From Candidatus Ferrigenium altingense (GTDB lineage Bacteria > Pseudomonadota > Gammaproteobacteria > Burkholderiales > Gallionellaceae): DNA of 64,000 nt. Under the pieces are notes generated by a model that made no database searches, was not told where the DNA came from, and saw only the letters and a list, made by a program, of their open reading frames with translations. The translations under genes and the position numbers were made by a program. Location: contig JAHRYS010000002.1 in NCBI GenBank assembly GCA_020621985.1, forward strand, positions 177,730 through 241,729, written 5' to 3'. How positions within the stretch are numbered: position 1 is the stretch's first letter; each line of letters opens with the position of its first letter. Below, one piece after another: positions 8,557 through 15,565 of this stretch.

Positions 8557-9183
8557 ATGAGAGCTGAAGATGTCGCACAATATTTGCAGGATAACCCGCA
8601 ATTCTTCGAGGAGCATCTTGAGACGCTGGCGCAAATCGCCCTGCCGCACCCGCACGGCGGGCGCACCATTTCGTTGAGCGAGCGGCAACTGCTCGCGTTG
8701 CGCGACAAGAACAAGGAACTGGAGAAAAAGCTGCACGACCTGATCGACTTCGCCAAGGAGAACGATGCGCTGCAATACAAGGTGCATGAGTTCGTCATCG
8801 CGCTGTTTGCCGCGCCCGACCTGGCCACCCTGCAGGAAATGATCCCGCATCTGTTGCGCGAAATCTTTGCGGTACCGCATACGGCGTTGCGCCTGTGGCA
8901 GGTCAACCCGCCCGGCGCGGAAGTGCTGGCGTTCGCCGATGCGCAGGAAAAGCCGGTCTGCCTGCATCACGCCGCGCACGATACCGCCGGCTGGTTCGGC
9001 GAAGCTGCCGCGCGGTTGCATTCATTCGCCTACCTGCCGCTGCACGCGGGCAGCGAGACCATCGGCATGCTGGTGCTGGCCAGCGAAGACAAGCAGCGCT
9101 TCTACCCGGAGATGGGCACGGTGCTCCTGCAGCGCATCGCCGAGGCGGCGGGCGCCGCGCTGCATCCGCATATTGCGCAATGA
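8557..9183 (+). CDS. DUF484 family protein
   Basis: A 208-residue protein starting RAEDVAQYLQDNPQFFEEH, the DUF484 signature, with a short coiled-coil segment (LLALRDKNKELEKKLHDLI) followed by a GAF-like C-terminal domain. DUF484 genes usually sit between dapF and xerC, exactly as here, but their biochemical role is not established. The AGGGAG ribosome site at 8546-8551 favours the ATG at 8557 over the one at 8554. Its stop overlaps the xerC start, so translation is probably coupled. Confidence 0.92.
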   Translation: MRAEDVAQYLQDNPQFFEEHLETLAQIALPHPHGGRTISLSERQLLALRDKNKELEKKLHDLIDFAKENDALQYKVHEFVIALFAAPDLATLQEMIPHLLREIFAVPHTALRLWQVNPPGAEVLAFADAQEKPVCLHHAAHDTAGWFGEAAARLHSFAYLPLHAGSETIGMLVLASEDKQRFYPEMGTVLLQRIAEAAGAALHPHIAQ

Positions 9184-10082
9184 CCGAAGCAGCCACACTT
9201 AACCAAACCTATCTGAATGGCTACCTGGCGTGGCTGCGCAACGAGAAGCAATACTCCGCACTGACCGCCGAGAATTACGCGCGCGACCTCGGACATCTGT
9301 TCGAACTGGCCGCCGCGACGCCGCTGGCCCAGCTTAAGATCCACCATATCCGCCGTTTCATCGCGCAACTGCACAGCAAGGGTCTGGGCGGGCGTTCGCT
9401 GGCGCGCATGCTGTCGGCGTGGCGCGGTTTTTTTACCTACCTGATGCGCGATCACGGCCTGGCCGACAATCCCTGCGTCGGCCTGCGCGCGCCCAAGTCG
9501 CCGAAGACCCTGCCGCAAGCCCTGTCGCCCGACGAGGCGGCGCGCATGGTCGATCTGCCGGCTGACACGCCGGAGGCGATCCGCGACAAGGCGATGTTCG
9601 AGCTGTTCTATTCCTCCGGCCTGCGCCTCGCCGAGCTGGTCAGCCTCGACCCGGCGCAGCTCGACCTGAGTGCGGGCGAAGTGCGCGTCACCGGCAAGGG
9701 CAGCAAGACGCGTATCGTGCCGCTTGGCAGCTACGCCATCGCTGCATTGCAGGCCTGGCTGGCGGTGCGCGACCAGCTTGCCAATGCGGGCGAACCCGCG
9801 CTGTTCGTCGGGCAGCGCGGCAGCCGCATCTCGCCGCGCGTGGTGCAGTTACGCATGAAGCAATGGGGCATCAAACAGGGCATCACCAGCAACGTGCACC
9901 CGCACCTGCTGCGTCATTCGTTCGCCACGCATGTGTTGCAATCCAGCGGCGACCTGCGCGCGGTGCAGGAGATGCTCGGCCACGCCAGCATCTCCACCAC
10001 GCAGGTCTACACCCACCTCGATTTCCAGTACCTCAGCAAGATCTACGACGCGGCGCACCCGCGCGCCAAGAAGAAGACCTAA
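9180..10082 (+). CDS. xerC: Site-specific tyrosine recombinase XerC
   Basis: This 300-residue recombinase acts with XerD at the dif site to resolve chromosome dimers. The N-terminal SAM-like DNA-binding domain covers about 8-95. The catalytic domain carries arginine in SSGLRLAEL, lysine in GKGSKTR, HLLRHSFATH, histidine in LGHASIST and the nucleophile in QVYTHLD. The order dapF-DUF484-xerC is the classic chromosomal arrangement, so it is not a mobile-element integrase. A short tandem repeat follows the stop. Confidence 0.95.
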   Translation: MTEAATLNQTYLNGYLAWLRNEKQYSALTAENYARDLGHLFELAAATPLAQLKIHHIRRFIAQLHSKGLGGRSLARMLSAWRGFFTYLMRDHGLADNPCVGLRAPKSPKTLPQALSPDEAARMVDLPADTPEAIRDKAMFELFYSSGLRLAELVSLDPAQLDLSAGEVRVTGKGSKTRIVPLGSYAIAALQAWLAVRDQLANAGEPALFVGQRGSRISPRVVQLRMKQWGIKQGITSNVHPHLLRHSFATHVLQSSGDLRAVQEMLGHASISTTQVYTHLDFQYLSKIYDAAHPRAKKKT

Positions 10083-10116
10083 GAAAAATACCAAAGAAAA
10101 ATACCAAAGAAAAAAT
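10081..10116 (+). repeat. 13-bp tandem repeat (about 2.8 copies)
   Basis: The unit AAGAAAAATACCA is repeated from 10081 and 10094, with a partial third copy from 10107. It overlaps the xerC stop and fills the leader of the next gene, replacing a recognisable Shine-Dalgarno site. Slippage could change leader length. Confidence 0.7.
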
Positions 10117-11550
10117 ATGACCAGCCAGAAACCCAGATCACCCTCCACGCCGCATCGCCCCTCGCAGGGCAACCGGGATTTCCGCAACCGGACCAAACAG
10201 GGCGGCAAACCATCCGGCGAACAGAAGAATATGTCGCGCGGCGCGCCGCAACCGCTCGCCGGCAACGCAGATGCGAGCCCCGCCATCATCCTCAAGGCGG
10301 GGCGGGAGAAATCCCTGCTGCGCCGCCACCCGTGGGTGTTCTCCGGCGCGGTCGAGCGCATCGATGGCGCACCTCGTAGCGGCGACACGCTGCCGGTGCG
10401 CGATGCTACGGACAATTTTCTCGCGTGGGCGGCCTACAACCCGGATTCGCAGATCACCGCGCGCGTCTGGTCGTGGCGCGAAGAGGAAGTCATCGACGCG
10501 GAGTTTTTCCGCCGCCGCATCAGTGCAGCACTGGAGGCGCGCCGCGCTTTGCTCCCCTCTCCCGCAGGCGGGATAACCAGCGACTCGGCTGGAGTCTTCT
10601 GCCAGCCTAGCCGAATGGCTAGCAGTTCATCAGAGGGTCGGGGTGAGGGGATGAACAACGGAGCGAGGCTCGTTCACGCCGAATCTGACGGCCTGCCGGG
10701 ACTGATCGTCGATCAATACGGCGACACGCTGGTAATGCAGATCGGCAGCGCGGGAGCGGAACGCTGGCGCGACGCCATCGCCGACATCCTGCAAGAGCTG
10801 TGCAATCCAGCATGCATCTACGAGCGCTCCGATTCCGACTCGCGCGGGCTGGAAGGCATGGAGCCGCGCAACGGCGTGCTGCGCGGCGCATTGCCGGAAA
10901 GCGTCGAGGTCGTCGAACACGGCCTGCGCTTCAGGGTGGATGTGGCGGCGGGACAAAAGACCGGTTTCTATCTCGACCAGCGCGACAACCGCGCGCTGAC
11001 CGAAACGCTCGCGAAGGATCGCGACGTGCTGAACTGCTTCTGCTACACCGGCGGCTTCTCGCTCTACGCGCTGCGCGGCGGCGCGAAATCGGTGCTGTCG
11101 ATCGACGCGTCGGGCGACGCGCTGCGCATCGCCGCAGAAAATCTGGCGGCGAATAACTTAGATGGCAGCCGCGCCGAGTGGCAGGAAGCCGACGTATTCC
11201 AGGCGCTGCGCAAGCTGCGCGACCAGGGCCGCAGCTTCGACTTCATCATCCTCGACCCGCCCAAGTTCGCCCCGACCGCCGCGTTCGCCGAGAAAGCCGC
11301 GCGCGGCTACAAGGACATCAACCTGCTCGGCTTCAAGCTGCTGCGCCCCGGTGGCCTGCTCGCCACCTACTCCTGCTCCGGCGGCATCAGCGAAGACCTG
11401 TTCCAGAAGATCATCGCCGGCGCGGCGCTCGATGCCGGGGTGGACGCGCAGATCATTCATTATTTGCACGCCAGCGCGGATCATCCGGTGCTGCTGAGCT
11501 TTCCGGAGGGGGCGTATTTGAAGGGGTTGGTGTTGAGGGTGGCGGGATGA
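10117..11550 (+). CDS. rlmI: RlmI-like 23S rRNA (cytosine-C5) methyltransferase with repeat insertion
   Basis: A SAM-dependent methyltransferase of the RlmI/class I family. The core starts at about residue 57 (LKAGREKSLLRRHPWVFSGAV, PUA-like). The methyltransferase domain has the SAM loop LNCFCYTGGFSLYAL and the motif FIILDPPKFAP. Two additions stand out. The first is a basic, low-complexity N-terminal extension of about 55 residues; an internal ATG at 10231 is possible. The second is an insertion of about 35 residues between SAALEARRALL and ARLVHAESDGLPG, encoded by nested palindromes at 10554-10650. The reading frame stays open throughout, so the gene may be functional. Confidence 0.88.
   Translation: MTSQKPRSPSTPHRPSQGNRDFRNRTKQGGKPSGEQKNMSRGAPQPLAGNADASPAIILKAGREKSLLRRHPWVFSGAVERIDGAPRSGDTLPVRDATDNFLAWAAYNPDSQITARVWSWREEEVIDAEFFRRRISAALEARRALLPSPAGGITSDSAGVFCQPSRMASSSSEGRGEGMNNGARLVHAESDGLPGLIVDQYGDTLVMQIGSAGAERWRDAIADILQELCNPACIYERSDSDSRGLEGMEPRNGVLRGALPESVEVVEHGLRFRVDVAAGQKTGFYLDQRDNRALTETLAKDRDVLNCFCYTGGFSLYALRGGAKSVLSIDASGDALRIAAENLAANNLDGSRAEWQEADVFQALRKLRDQGRSFDFIILDPPKFAPTAAFAEKAARGYKDINLLGFKLLRPGGLLATYSCSGGISEDLFQKIIAGAALDAGVDAQIIHYLHASADHPVLLSFPEGAYLKGLVLRVAG
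10554..10650 (+). repeat. Nested palindromic repeats inside rlmI
   Basis: An outer element forms the perfect stem CCCTCTCCCGC/GCGGGAGAGGG once the inner one is removed. The inner element (10574-10632, 59 bp) interrupts its right arm. The inner element has two hairpins: CCAGC/GCTGG and the imperfect pair around GAATGG flanked by CTAGCC/GGCTAG. Its reverse complement recurs at 13420-13479. The combination is translated in frame. Confidence 0.8.
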
Positions 11551-11974
11551 TTTCTGCCGTTCGCCCTGAGGTATCGAAGGGTGAATGTATCTAATAACCA
11601 AAACCGCCGGGGGTAGCCCGGCAGCTAGTCACTTTCTTTTGCGTCGCCAAAAGAAAGTAACCCAAGAAAAGGCGACCCCGGTTTGCCGCCGCTGCGCGGT
11701 TCCCTCGATAGTTCGCAAACAAGCGGGGCTGCGCAACTCGCCCTAGCGGGGCACACAAAACGTGCCCCACCGCGGAACTCGAACAGTGCTCGCCTAAACC
11801 TCCGCTCGTTTGTGAACTATCGAGGCGGCGCTCAGGGGATGAAAAGTAAAGAACCAAAACCTAAGTGGTAGCGTGCGCTGCGCGCACGTTTTTTTTGTTT
11901 TGTCGTGCGCATAGCGCACGCTACGCTGGCTGCTCTAAGAGAATTTCGAAGCTGCCTCATTTCATTTGAACACC
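11551..11974. repeat. Gene-free stretch holding repeat copy A and a hairpin terminator
   Basis: At 11560-11580 is a partial copy of the common CCGTTCGCCCTGAG palindrome. At 11597-11705 is a 109-bp sequence that returns in inverted orientation at 13211-13319 with a single mismatch. A palindromic core follows, its arms reading around GATAGTTCGCAAAC and GTTTGTGAACTATC, then a conserved far end (GGCGGCGCTCAGGGGAT) near 11825. At 11868-11924 a further palindrome has 12-bp arms (GTAGCGTGCGCT). Its inner stem CGTGCG/CGCACG is followed by eight Ts (11872-11896) and would work as an intrinsic terminator. No supported gene lies here. Confidence 0.75.
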
Positions 11975-12664
11975 CTATCGAGCTTGAGAGCCTCGTAGCC
12001 AGTAGATATTACTAGGTCGCTCACCAAAGAACTCGTCTGGCCCTGCTAACCTCACAGAAATTAAATTAAAGCCAATTAACGTAGAAATAGCTTTCGACAC
12101 TTCGTTTCTAGTTATGCCCATAACTTCCATCATGCGCTCGTATGTGACTTTAGCAAGGTGACTCTTCTTGTCGCGTATGGCAGCAAGGTAAAGATACATC
12201 TGCAGTGCATGCAGTGTTGTCTTGCTGCGATTCGACATATTCCTTAGCAGCTCAATGCGATTTTCCTTTGGCCCAGCGTATAAATGCGTCCTAGGTAGCT
12301 TAGTCCAATATTTCGCTTTTTCGTAATCAACGATGTGATAGATCGCTGGTCGGCCGCTTTTTACTGAGACGATCTTCCATTCTTGAAGCTTACGCAACCC
12401 TTTAATTGTCATCGGTCTGGACAAGCCAACCAATTCACTGAGCTGCGAGATGGATCGTTGTACGCAACCCGTATCAGGTAGATAACTTCCGGCTTTGAAG
12501 TTCGCCTTTAAACACAACGCAACATAGACTTTAAGCGCAGCAATGGCTTCACCAGGGGGATGGGGGCGTCCTAAAAAATCTAGGGAATTATTCAGTTGAT
12601 TTCTGTGGAAATTCGAATCGGTTTGCCAAGTACATGGCATTTTTGCCCACATTTCCCAGGTCAT
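11975..12664 (-). CDS. Unrecognised protein with two winged-helix domains
   Basis: This 229-residue protein matches no family I can name. Two helix-turn-helix-like regions are visible: CVQRSISQLSELVGLSRPMT (about 68-87, with a following wing ending IYHIVDY) and TYERMMEVMGITRNEVSKAI (about 178-197, followed by NLISVRL). Tandem winged helices occur in plasmid and phage replication initiators and in some regulators; either is possible. The ATG at 12664 overlaps the stop of the small membrane gene as ATGA, implying coupled translation. Base composition is visibly more AT-rich than the neighbours, and the pair sits between inverted repeats, which suggests transfer. Confidence 0.7.
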   Translation of the reverse strand: MTWEMWAKMPCTWQTDSNFHRNQLNNSLDFLGRPHPPGEAIAALKVYVALCLKANFKAGSYLPDTGCVQRSISQLSELVGLSRPMTIKGLRKLQEWKIVSVKSGRPAIYHIVDYEKAKYWTKLPRTHLYAGPKENRIELLRNMSNRSKTTLHALQMYLYLAAIRDKKSHLAKVTYERMMEVMGITRNEVSKAISTLIGFNLISVRLAGPDEFFGERPSNIYWLRGSQAR

Positions 12665-12795
12665 TTTTTTGTACCGGCGATGGCAATAGATGCGAGCCAA
12701 ATTAGACCCAAGCCAATCAAACCAATAAACAGAATAGCGAGCGTAAGGGGGTCCGTGGCGGCAGCAATAGCGATGAGTTCTTTAATTTCAGACAT
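12661..12795 (-). CDS. 44-residue single-pass membrane peptide
   Basis: A short gene with a good ribosome site (AGGAGA, 6 bases before ATG) encodes a peptide beginning MSEIKELIAIAAATDPLT. A hydrophobic helix of about 22 residues (from LAILFIGLIGLGLIWLASIA) and the tail AGTKK follow. Its TGA overlaps the ATG of the downstream winged-helix gene. A promoter lies upstream. No homologous family is recognised; it could be a membrane anchor, a toxin-like peptide or a phage-type small protein. The ribosome site, coupling and promoter make it a credible gene despite its size. Confidence 0.72.
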   Translation of the reverse strand: MSEIKELIAIAAATDPLTLAILFIGLIGLGLIWLASIAIAGTKK

Positions 12796-12872
12796 TGGTT
12801 TTCTCCTGGCATCAAATGCACGGTTACTTTTTTACAGGAGTGCTGCAGGTTAGTCTAGATAGAGTATAAATG

Positions 12873-12901
12873 CTAATAACAAGCTTTGCGTTCATTATCA
12901 A
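12873..12901 (-). promoter_or_regulatory. Candidate sigma-70 promoter for the 44-aa/winged-helix pair
   Basis: Reading leftwards on the minus strand, TTGATA (12901-12896), a 17-bp spacer and TATTAG (12878-12873) lie about 80 bases upstream of the small gene. The surrounding DNA is AT-rich. It is the only promoter-like signal of this quality in the module. Confidence 0.5.
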
Positions 12902-13419
12902 TAATCTATATGACACAACACCTGTATTAAACGGTAAACGAGAACCACTGATTTCGCGAATGTTGCCCCAGAGTTAAAGGTTTTTGGATTCGGCTTTTCT
13001 CCCCTTGGAAATAAAAGGAAATAAAACGGATCAGCATCGCATTTGATTTCAAGGCATGGTGAGCGCAGCTCACCATGCCTTGTTGCTTTTTGGTTTTTAT
13101 CATCTTCCCCTGTGCGCCGCCGAGTAGCGCAGGCTGGTCAGGGGATTTCGGCGAGGACTGTCTGAGCGCGTAGCGCGAGTTCCGCAGCCGCCTGACCAGG
13201 CGAGCAACGCAGGGAACCGCGCAGCGGCGGCAAACCGGGGTCGCCTTTTCTTGGGTTACTTTCTTTTGGCGACACAAAAGAAAGTGACTAGCTGCCGGGC
13301 TACCCCCGGCGGTTTTGGTGTTGATTCTGATGTTGGGTTACGCGCTGCGCGGCTAACCCAACCTACACATCTACTGGATTCCGGCCTGCGCCGGAATGAC
13401 GAATGCCCTTCGACAGGCT

Positions 13420-13479
13420 GGTGAAACAACTAGCCATTCGACTAGGCTGCCAAAAAACGCCAGCCAAGTCGCTGGTTAT
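13420..13479 (-). repeat. 60-bp double-hairpin element nested in another palindrome
   Basis: This is the reverse-complement relative of the element at 10574-10632 in rlmI; most positions match across the whole length. It separates CCCTTCGACAGGCT (left, ending 13419) from CAGGGCGAACGG (right, 13480-13491), which join into a well-known continuous intergenic repeat. The split of a recognisable host sequence shows that the 60-bp unit was inserted. Confidence 0.8.
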
Positions 13480-13516
13480 CAGGGCGAACGGAGCGCTCAC
13501 CACGAACGGAGCTTAT

Positions 13517-14458
13517 CTACCGCAAATTCACCATCGGCTTAAACCCCAACTTCCCCTTCAAACCCTCCGCGCTGCTGCGCGCCGCATCCTGGTTTGCATA
13601 CGGCCCGAGGTGGACTCGGTTGAGCCCGTCCTTGAGGAACACGCTGAGCTGCTTGCCGGCGTCGCCGAGCTTGGCGCGCATCTGCGCCATGAAGGTCTCC
13701 GCGGCTTCCGGTGACTTGAACGCGCCGAGTTGCAGGTAAACATTGCTGCCTGCGGCGCTTGCAGCGGGCGGCGTGGGGCTGGCCGCCAGCTCGGCTTTTT
13801 CCAGCGGTTTGCTTTCCACGGTATCCGCTTTGGCGAGGGTATTCACGCGGGCATCGGGAGCCAGGCTCTCGACTTCCACTTCCGAACTGCCGTTGCCGAT
13901 GATGCCGAGCTTGTGCGCGGCGGTGTAGGACAGGTCCATCACGCGCTCATGCAGGAACGGGCCGCGGTCGTTGACGCGCACCACGACGGATTTCTTGCTG
14001 GCGGTATTGGTGACGCGCGCATAGCTCGGGATTGGCAGGGTGGGGTGCGCGGCGGTCATGCCGTACATGTCGTACACCTCGCCGCTGGAGGTGCGCTGGC
14101 CGTGGAATTTCTTGCCGTACCACGAGGCGATGCCGCGCTCCCTGTAGTTGCCCGCGGCGGTCAGCGGCGTGTAGGTCTTGCCCAGCGCGGTGTAGGGGCG
14201 GTTGGCGTAGCGGTGCAGCGGCTCGCTTTTCGGCACGGCGTCGGGAATCGCGTCGAGATTGGCCGGGGCGTCCGCGCCGGGACCATCCCCGGCGAGATAG
14301 CCGCCTCCTGCCGATGCTGCCGGTGCGGCGGGTGTGCCGACTGCGCGGTCTTCAACCGGCGCAGGGGGGCTGCGCGTTTCCACTTTGCGTTGCGGCGCGC
14401 TGCCGCAGGCGGTGAGGATCAGGGTTGCCAATGCCAGAATCACTGCTTGCTTGTTCAT
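13517..14458 (-). CDS. rlpA: RlpA-like septal ring lipoprotein (DPBB and SPOR domains)
   Basis: A 313-residue lipoprotein with a signal peptide ending in the lipobox LTAC (cysteine at 18), a proline- and alanine-rich linker, a double-psi beta-barrel domain (RGIASWYGKKFHGQRTSSGE, about 108-200) and a C-terminal SPOR domain (about 240-313). RlpA proteins cleave or bind denuded peptidoglycan glycans at division sites. It is the last gene of the cell-shape cluster, 9 bases after rodA. Confidence 0.92.
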   Translation of the reverse strand: MNKQAVILALATLILTACGSAPQRKVETRSPPAPVEDRAVGTPAAPAASAGGGYLAGDGPGADAPANLDAIPDAVPKSEPLHRYANRPYTALGKTYTPLTAAGNYRERGIASWYGKKFHGQRTSSGEVYDMYGMTAAHPTLPIPSYARVTNTASKKSVVVRVNDRGPFLHERVMDLSYTAAHKLGIIGNGSSEVEVESLAPDARVNTLAKADTVESKPLEKAELAASPTPPAASAAGSNVYLQLGAFKSPEAAETFMAQMRAKLGDAGKQLSVFLKDGLNRVHLGPYANQDAARSSAEGLKGKLGFKPMVNLR

Positions 14459-14467
14459 GCTTTCTCC

Positions 14468-15565
14468 TTATGTCTTGACCAGCTTTTGATGCGTCTCGAT
14501 GCTCATCAGCATACCAAAACCCAGCAGCAGGGTCAGCATCGAGGTGCCGCCGTAGCTCACCAGCGGCAACGGCACGCCGACCACCGGCAGGATGCCGCTG
14601 ACCATGCCCATGTTGACGAACGCGTAGGTGGCGAAGGTCAGCGTGATGGAGCCCGCCATCAGGCGCGTGAAATAGGTCGAGGCATTCGCGGTGATGATGA
14701 AGCCGCGCCCGATCACGAGCGAATACAGGCCCAGCAGGATCAGGTTGCCGAGCAGGCCGAATTCTTCGGAATACACCGCGAAGATGAAGTCGGTGGTGCG
14801 CTCCGGCAGGAAGTCGAGATGGGTCTGCGTGCCGTTCAGGTAGCCCTTGCCGAGGATGCCGCCGGAGCCCACCGCGATGGTCGCCTGGATGGTGTGGTAG
14901 CCCTTGCCCAGCGCGTCCTGCGAGGGGTCGAACAGCATCAGGATGCGATGGCGCTGGTAGTCGTGCAGCATCGACCATAGCACCGGTGCGCTGGCGAGCG
15001 CCGCGACCAGCAGTCCGCCCATCACGCGCCAGCTCAGCCCGGCGAGGAACAGCACGTAGAAGCCGCTGGCGGAAATCAATAGCGCGGTGCCCAGATCGGG
15101 CTGGCGCGCGATCAATGCCACCGGCATCAGTAACAGCAATGCGGCGACGAAATAATTCTTCAAGGTGAGCGTGGCTTCGTGCTTTTCGAAGTACCAGGCC
15201 ATCATCAGCGGCACGCCGATTTTCATCAGCTCGGACGGCTGGATAGTGGTGACGCCGAGATTCAGCCAGCGCCGCGCGCCGTGGCTGATCTCGCCGAACA
15301 GCGCCACGCCGATCAGCAGCACCATGCCGAGCAGATAAATCGGCACGGCAGTGCGCATCAGGTAATGCAGCGGCAGGTTGGCGATCAGCCACATGCAGGT
15401 CAGCGCCACCACGATGTTGAGCATCTGGCTCAGCGGGCGCCCCCAGCCGGCATTGTCCGCGCTGTACAGCACCAGCAGGCTGGTCAGCATCAGCAAGCCG
15501 ATGCCGAGCAGCAGCGGCAGGTCAAGGTGCGCGATGAAGCGCAGCCATAGCTGGCGTCTAGTCAT
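14468..15565 (-). CDS. rodA: Rod-shape determining peptidoglycan polymerase RodA
   Basis: A 365-residue SEDS-family protein with about ten transmembrane helices. It polymerises glycan strands during cell elongation together with PBP2. Family motifs include HGARRWLNLG and, near the end, the block VVGVPLPLVSYGGTSMLTLL. Its start overlaps the end of mrdA by 8 bases, matching the functional pairing of the two products. Confidence 0.95.
   Translation of the reverse strand: MTRRQLWLRFIAHLDLPLLLGIGLLMLTSLLVLYSADNAGWGRPLSQMLNIVVALTCMWLIANLPLHYLMRTAVPIYLLGMVLLIGVALFGEISHGARRWLNLGVTTIQPSELMKIGVPLMMAWYFEKHEATLTLKNYFVAALLLLMPVALIARQPDLGTALLISASGFYVLFLAGLSWRVMGGLLVAALASAPVLWSMLHDYQRHRILMLFDPSQDALGKGYHTIQATIAVGSGGILGKGYLNGTQTHLDFLPERTTDFIFAVYSEEFGLLGNLILLGLYSLVIGRGFIITANASTYFTRLMAGSITLTFATYAFVNMGMVSGILPVVGVPLPLVSYGGTSMLTLLLGFGMLMSIETHQKLVKT

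Larger units (their letters stand above)
12796..13516. repeat. Gene-free stretch holding repeat copy B and several hairpins
   Basis: From left to right: the promoter above; about 120 bases with nothing recognisable; a perfect 15-bp hairpin at 13050-13082 (arms start CAAGGCATGG) followed by a T-rich run; the conserved end GGCGCACAGGGG in reverse; a palindromic core; and the 109-bp copy B at 13211-13319. Then a 9-bp inverted repeat GTTGGGTTA/TAACCCAAC (13332-13362), the hairpin ATTCCGG/CCGGAAT (13378-13397), and a CCCTTCGACAGGCT palindrome interrupted at 13420-13479. An open frame across copy B is repeat-derived and not a gene. Confidence 0.75.

Noticed and set aside
9180..10082. XerC considered as a phage or island integrase
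   Set aside because: The dapF-DUF484-xerC order and the standard length mark it as the housekeeping recombinase.
10081..10116. Tandem repeat considered as a CRISPR or regulatory array
   Set aside because: The units are directly abutting 13-mers without spacers and fewer than three copies; it is a simple tandem repeat.
12927..13277. A 116-codon frame containing KATPVCRRCAVPC
   Set aside because: It is translated from the repeat copy B; such frames accompany this repeat wherever it occurs and have no start signals.
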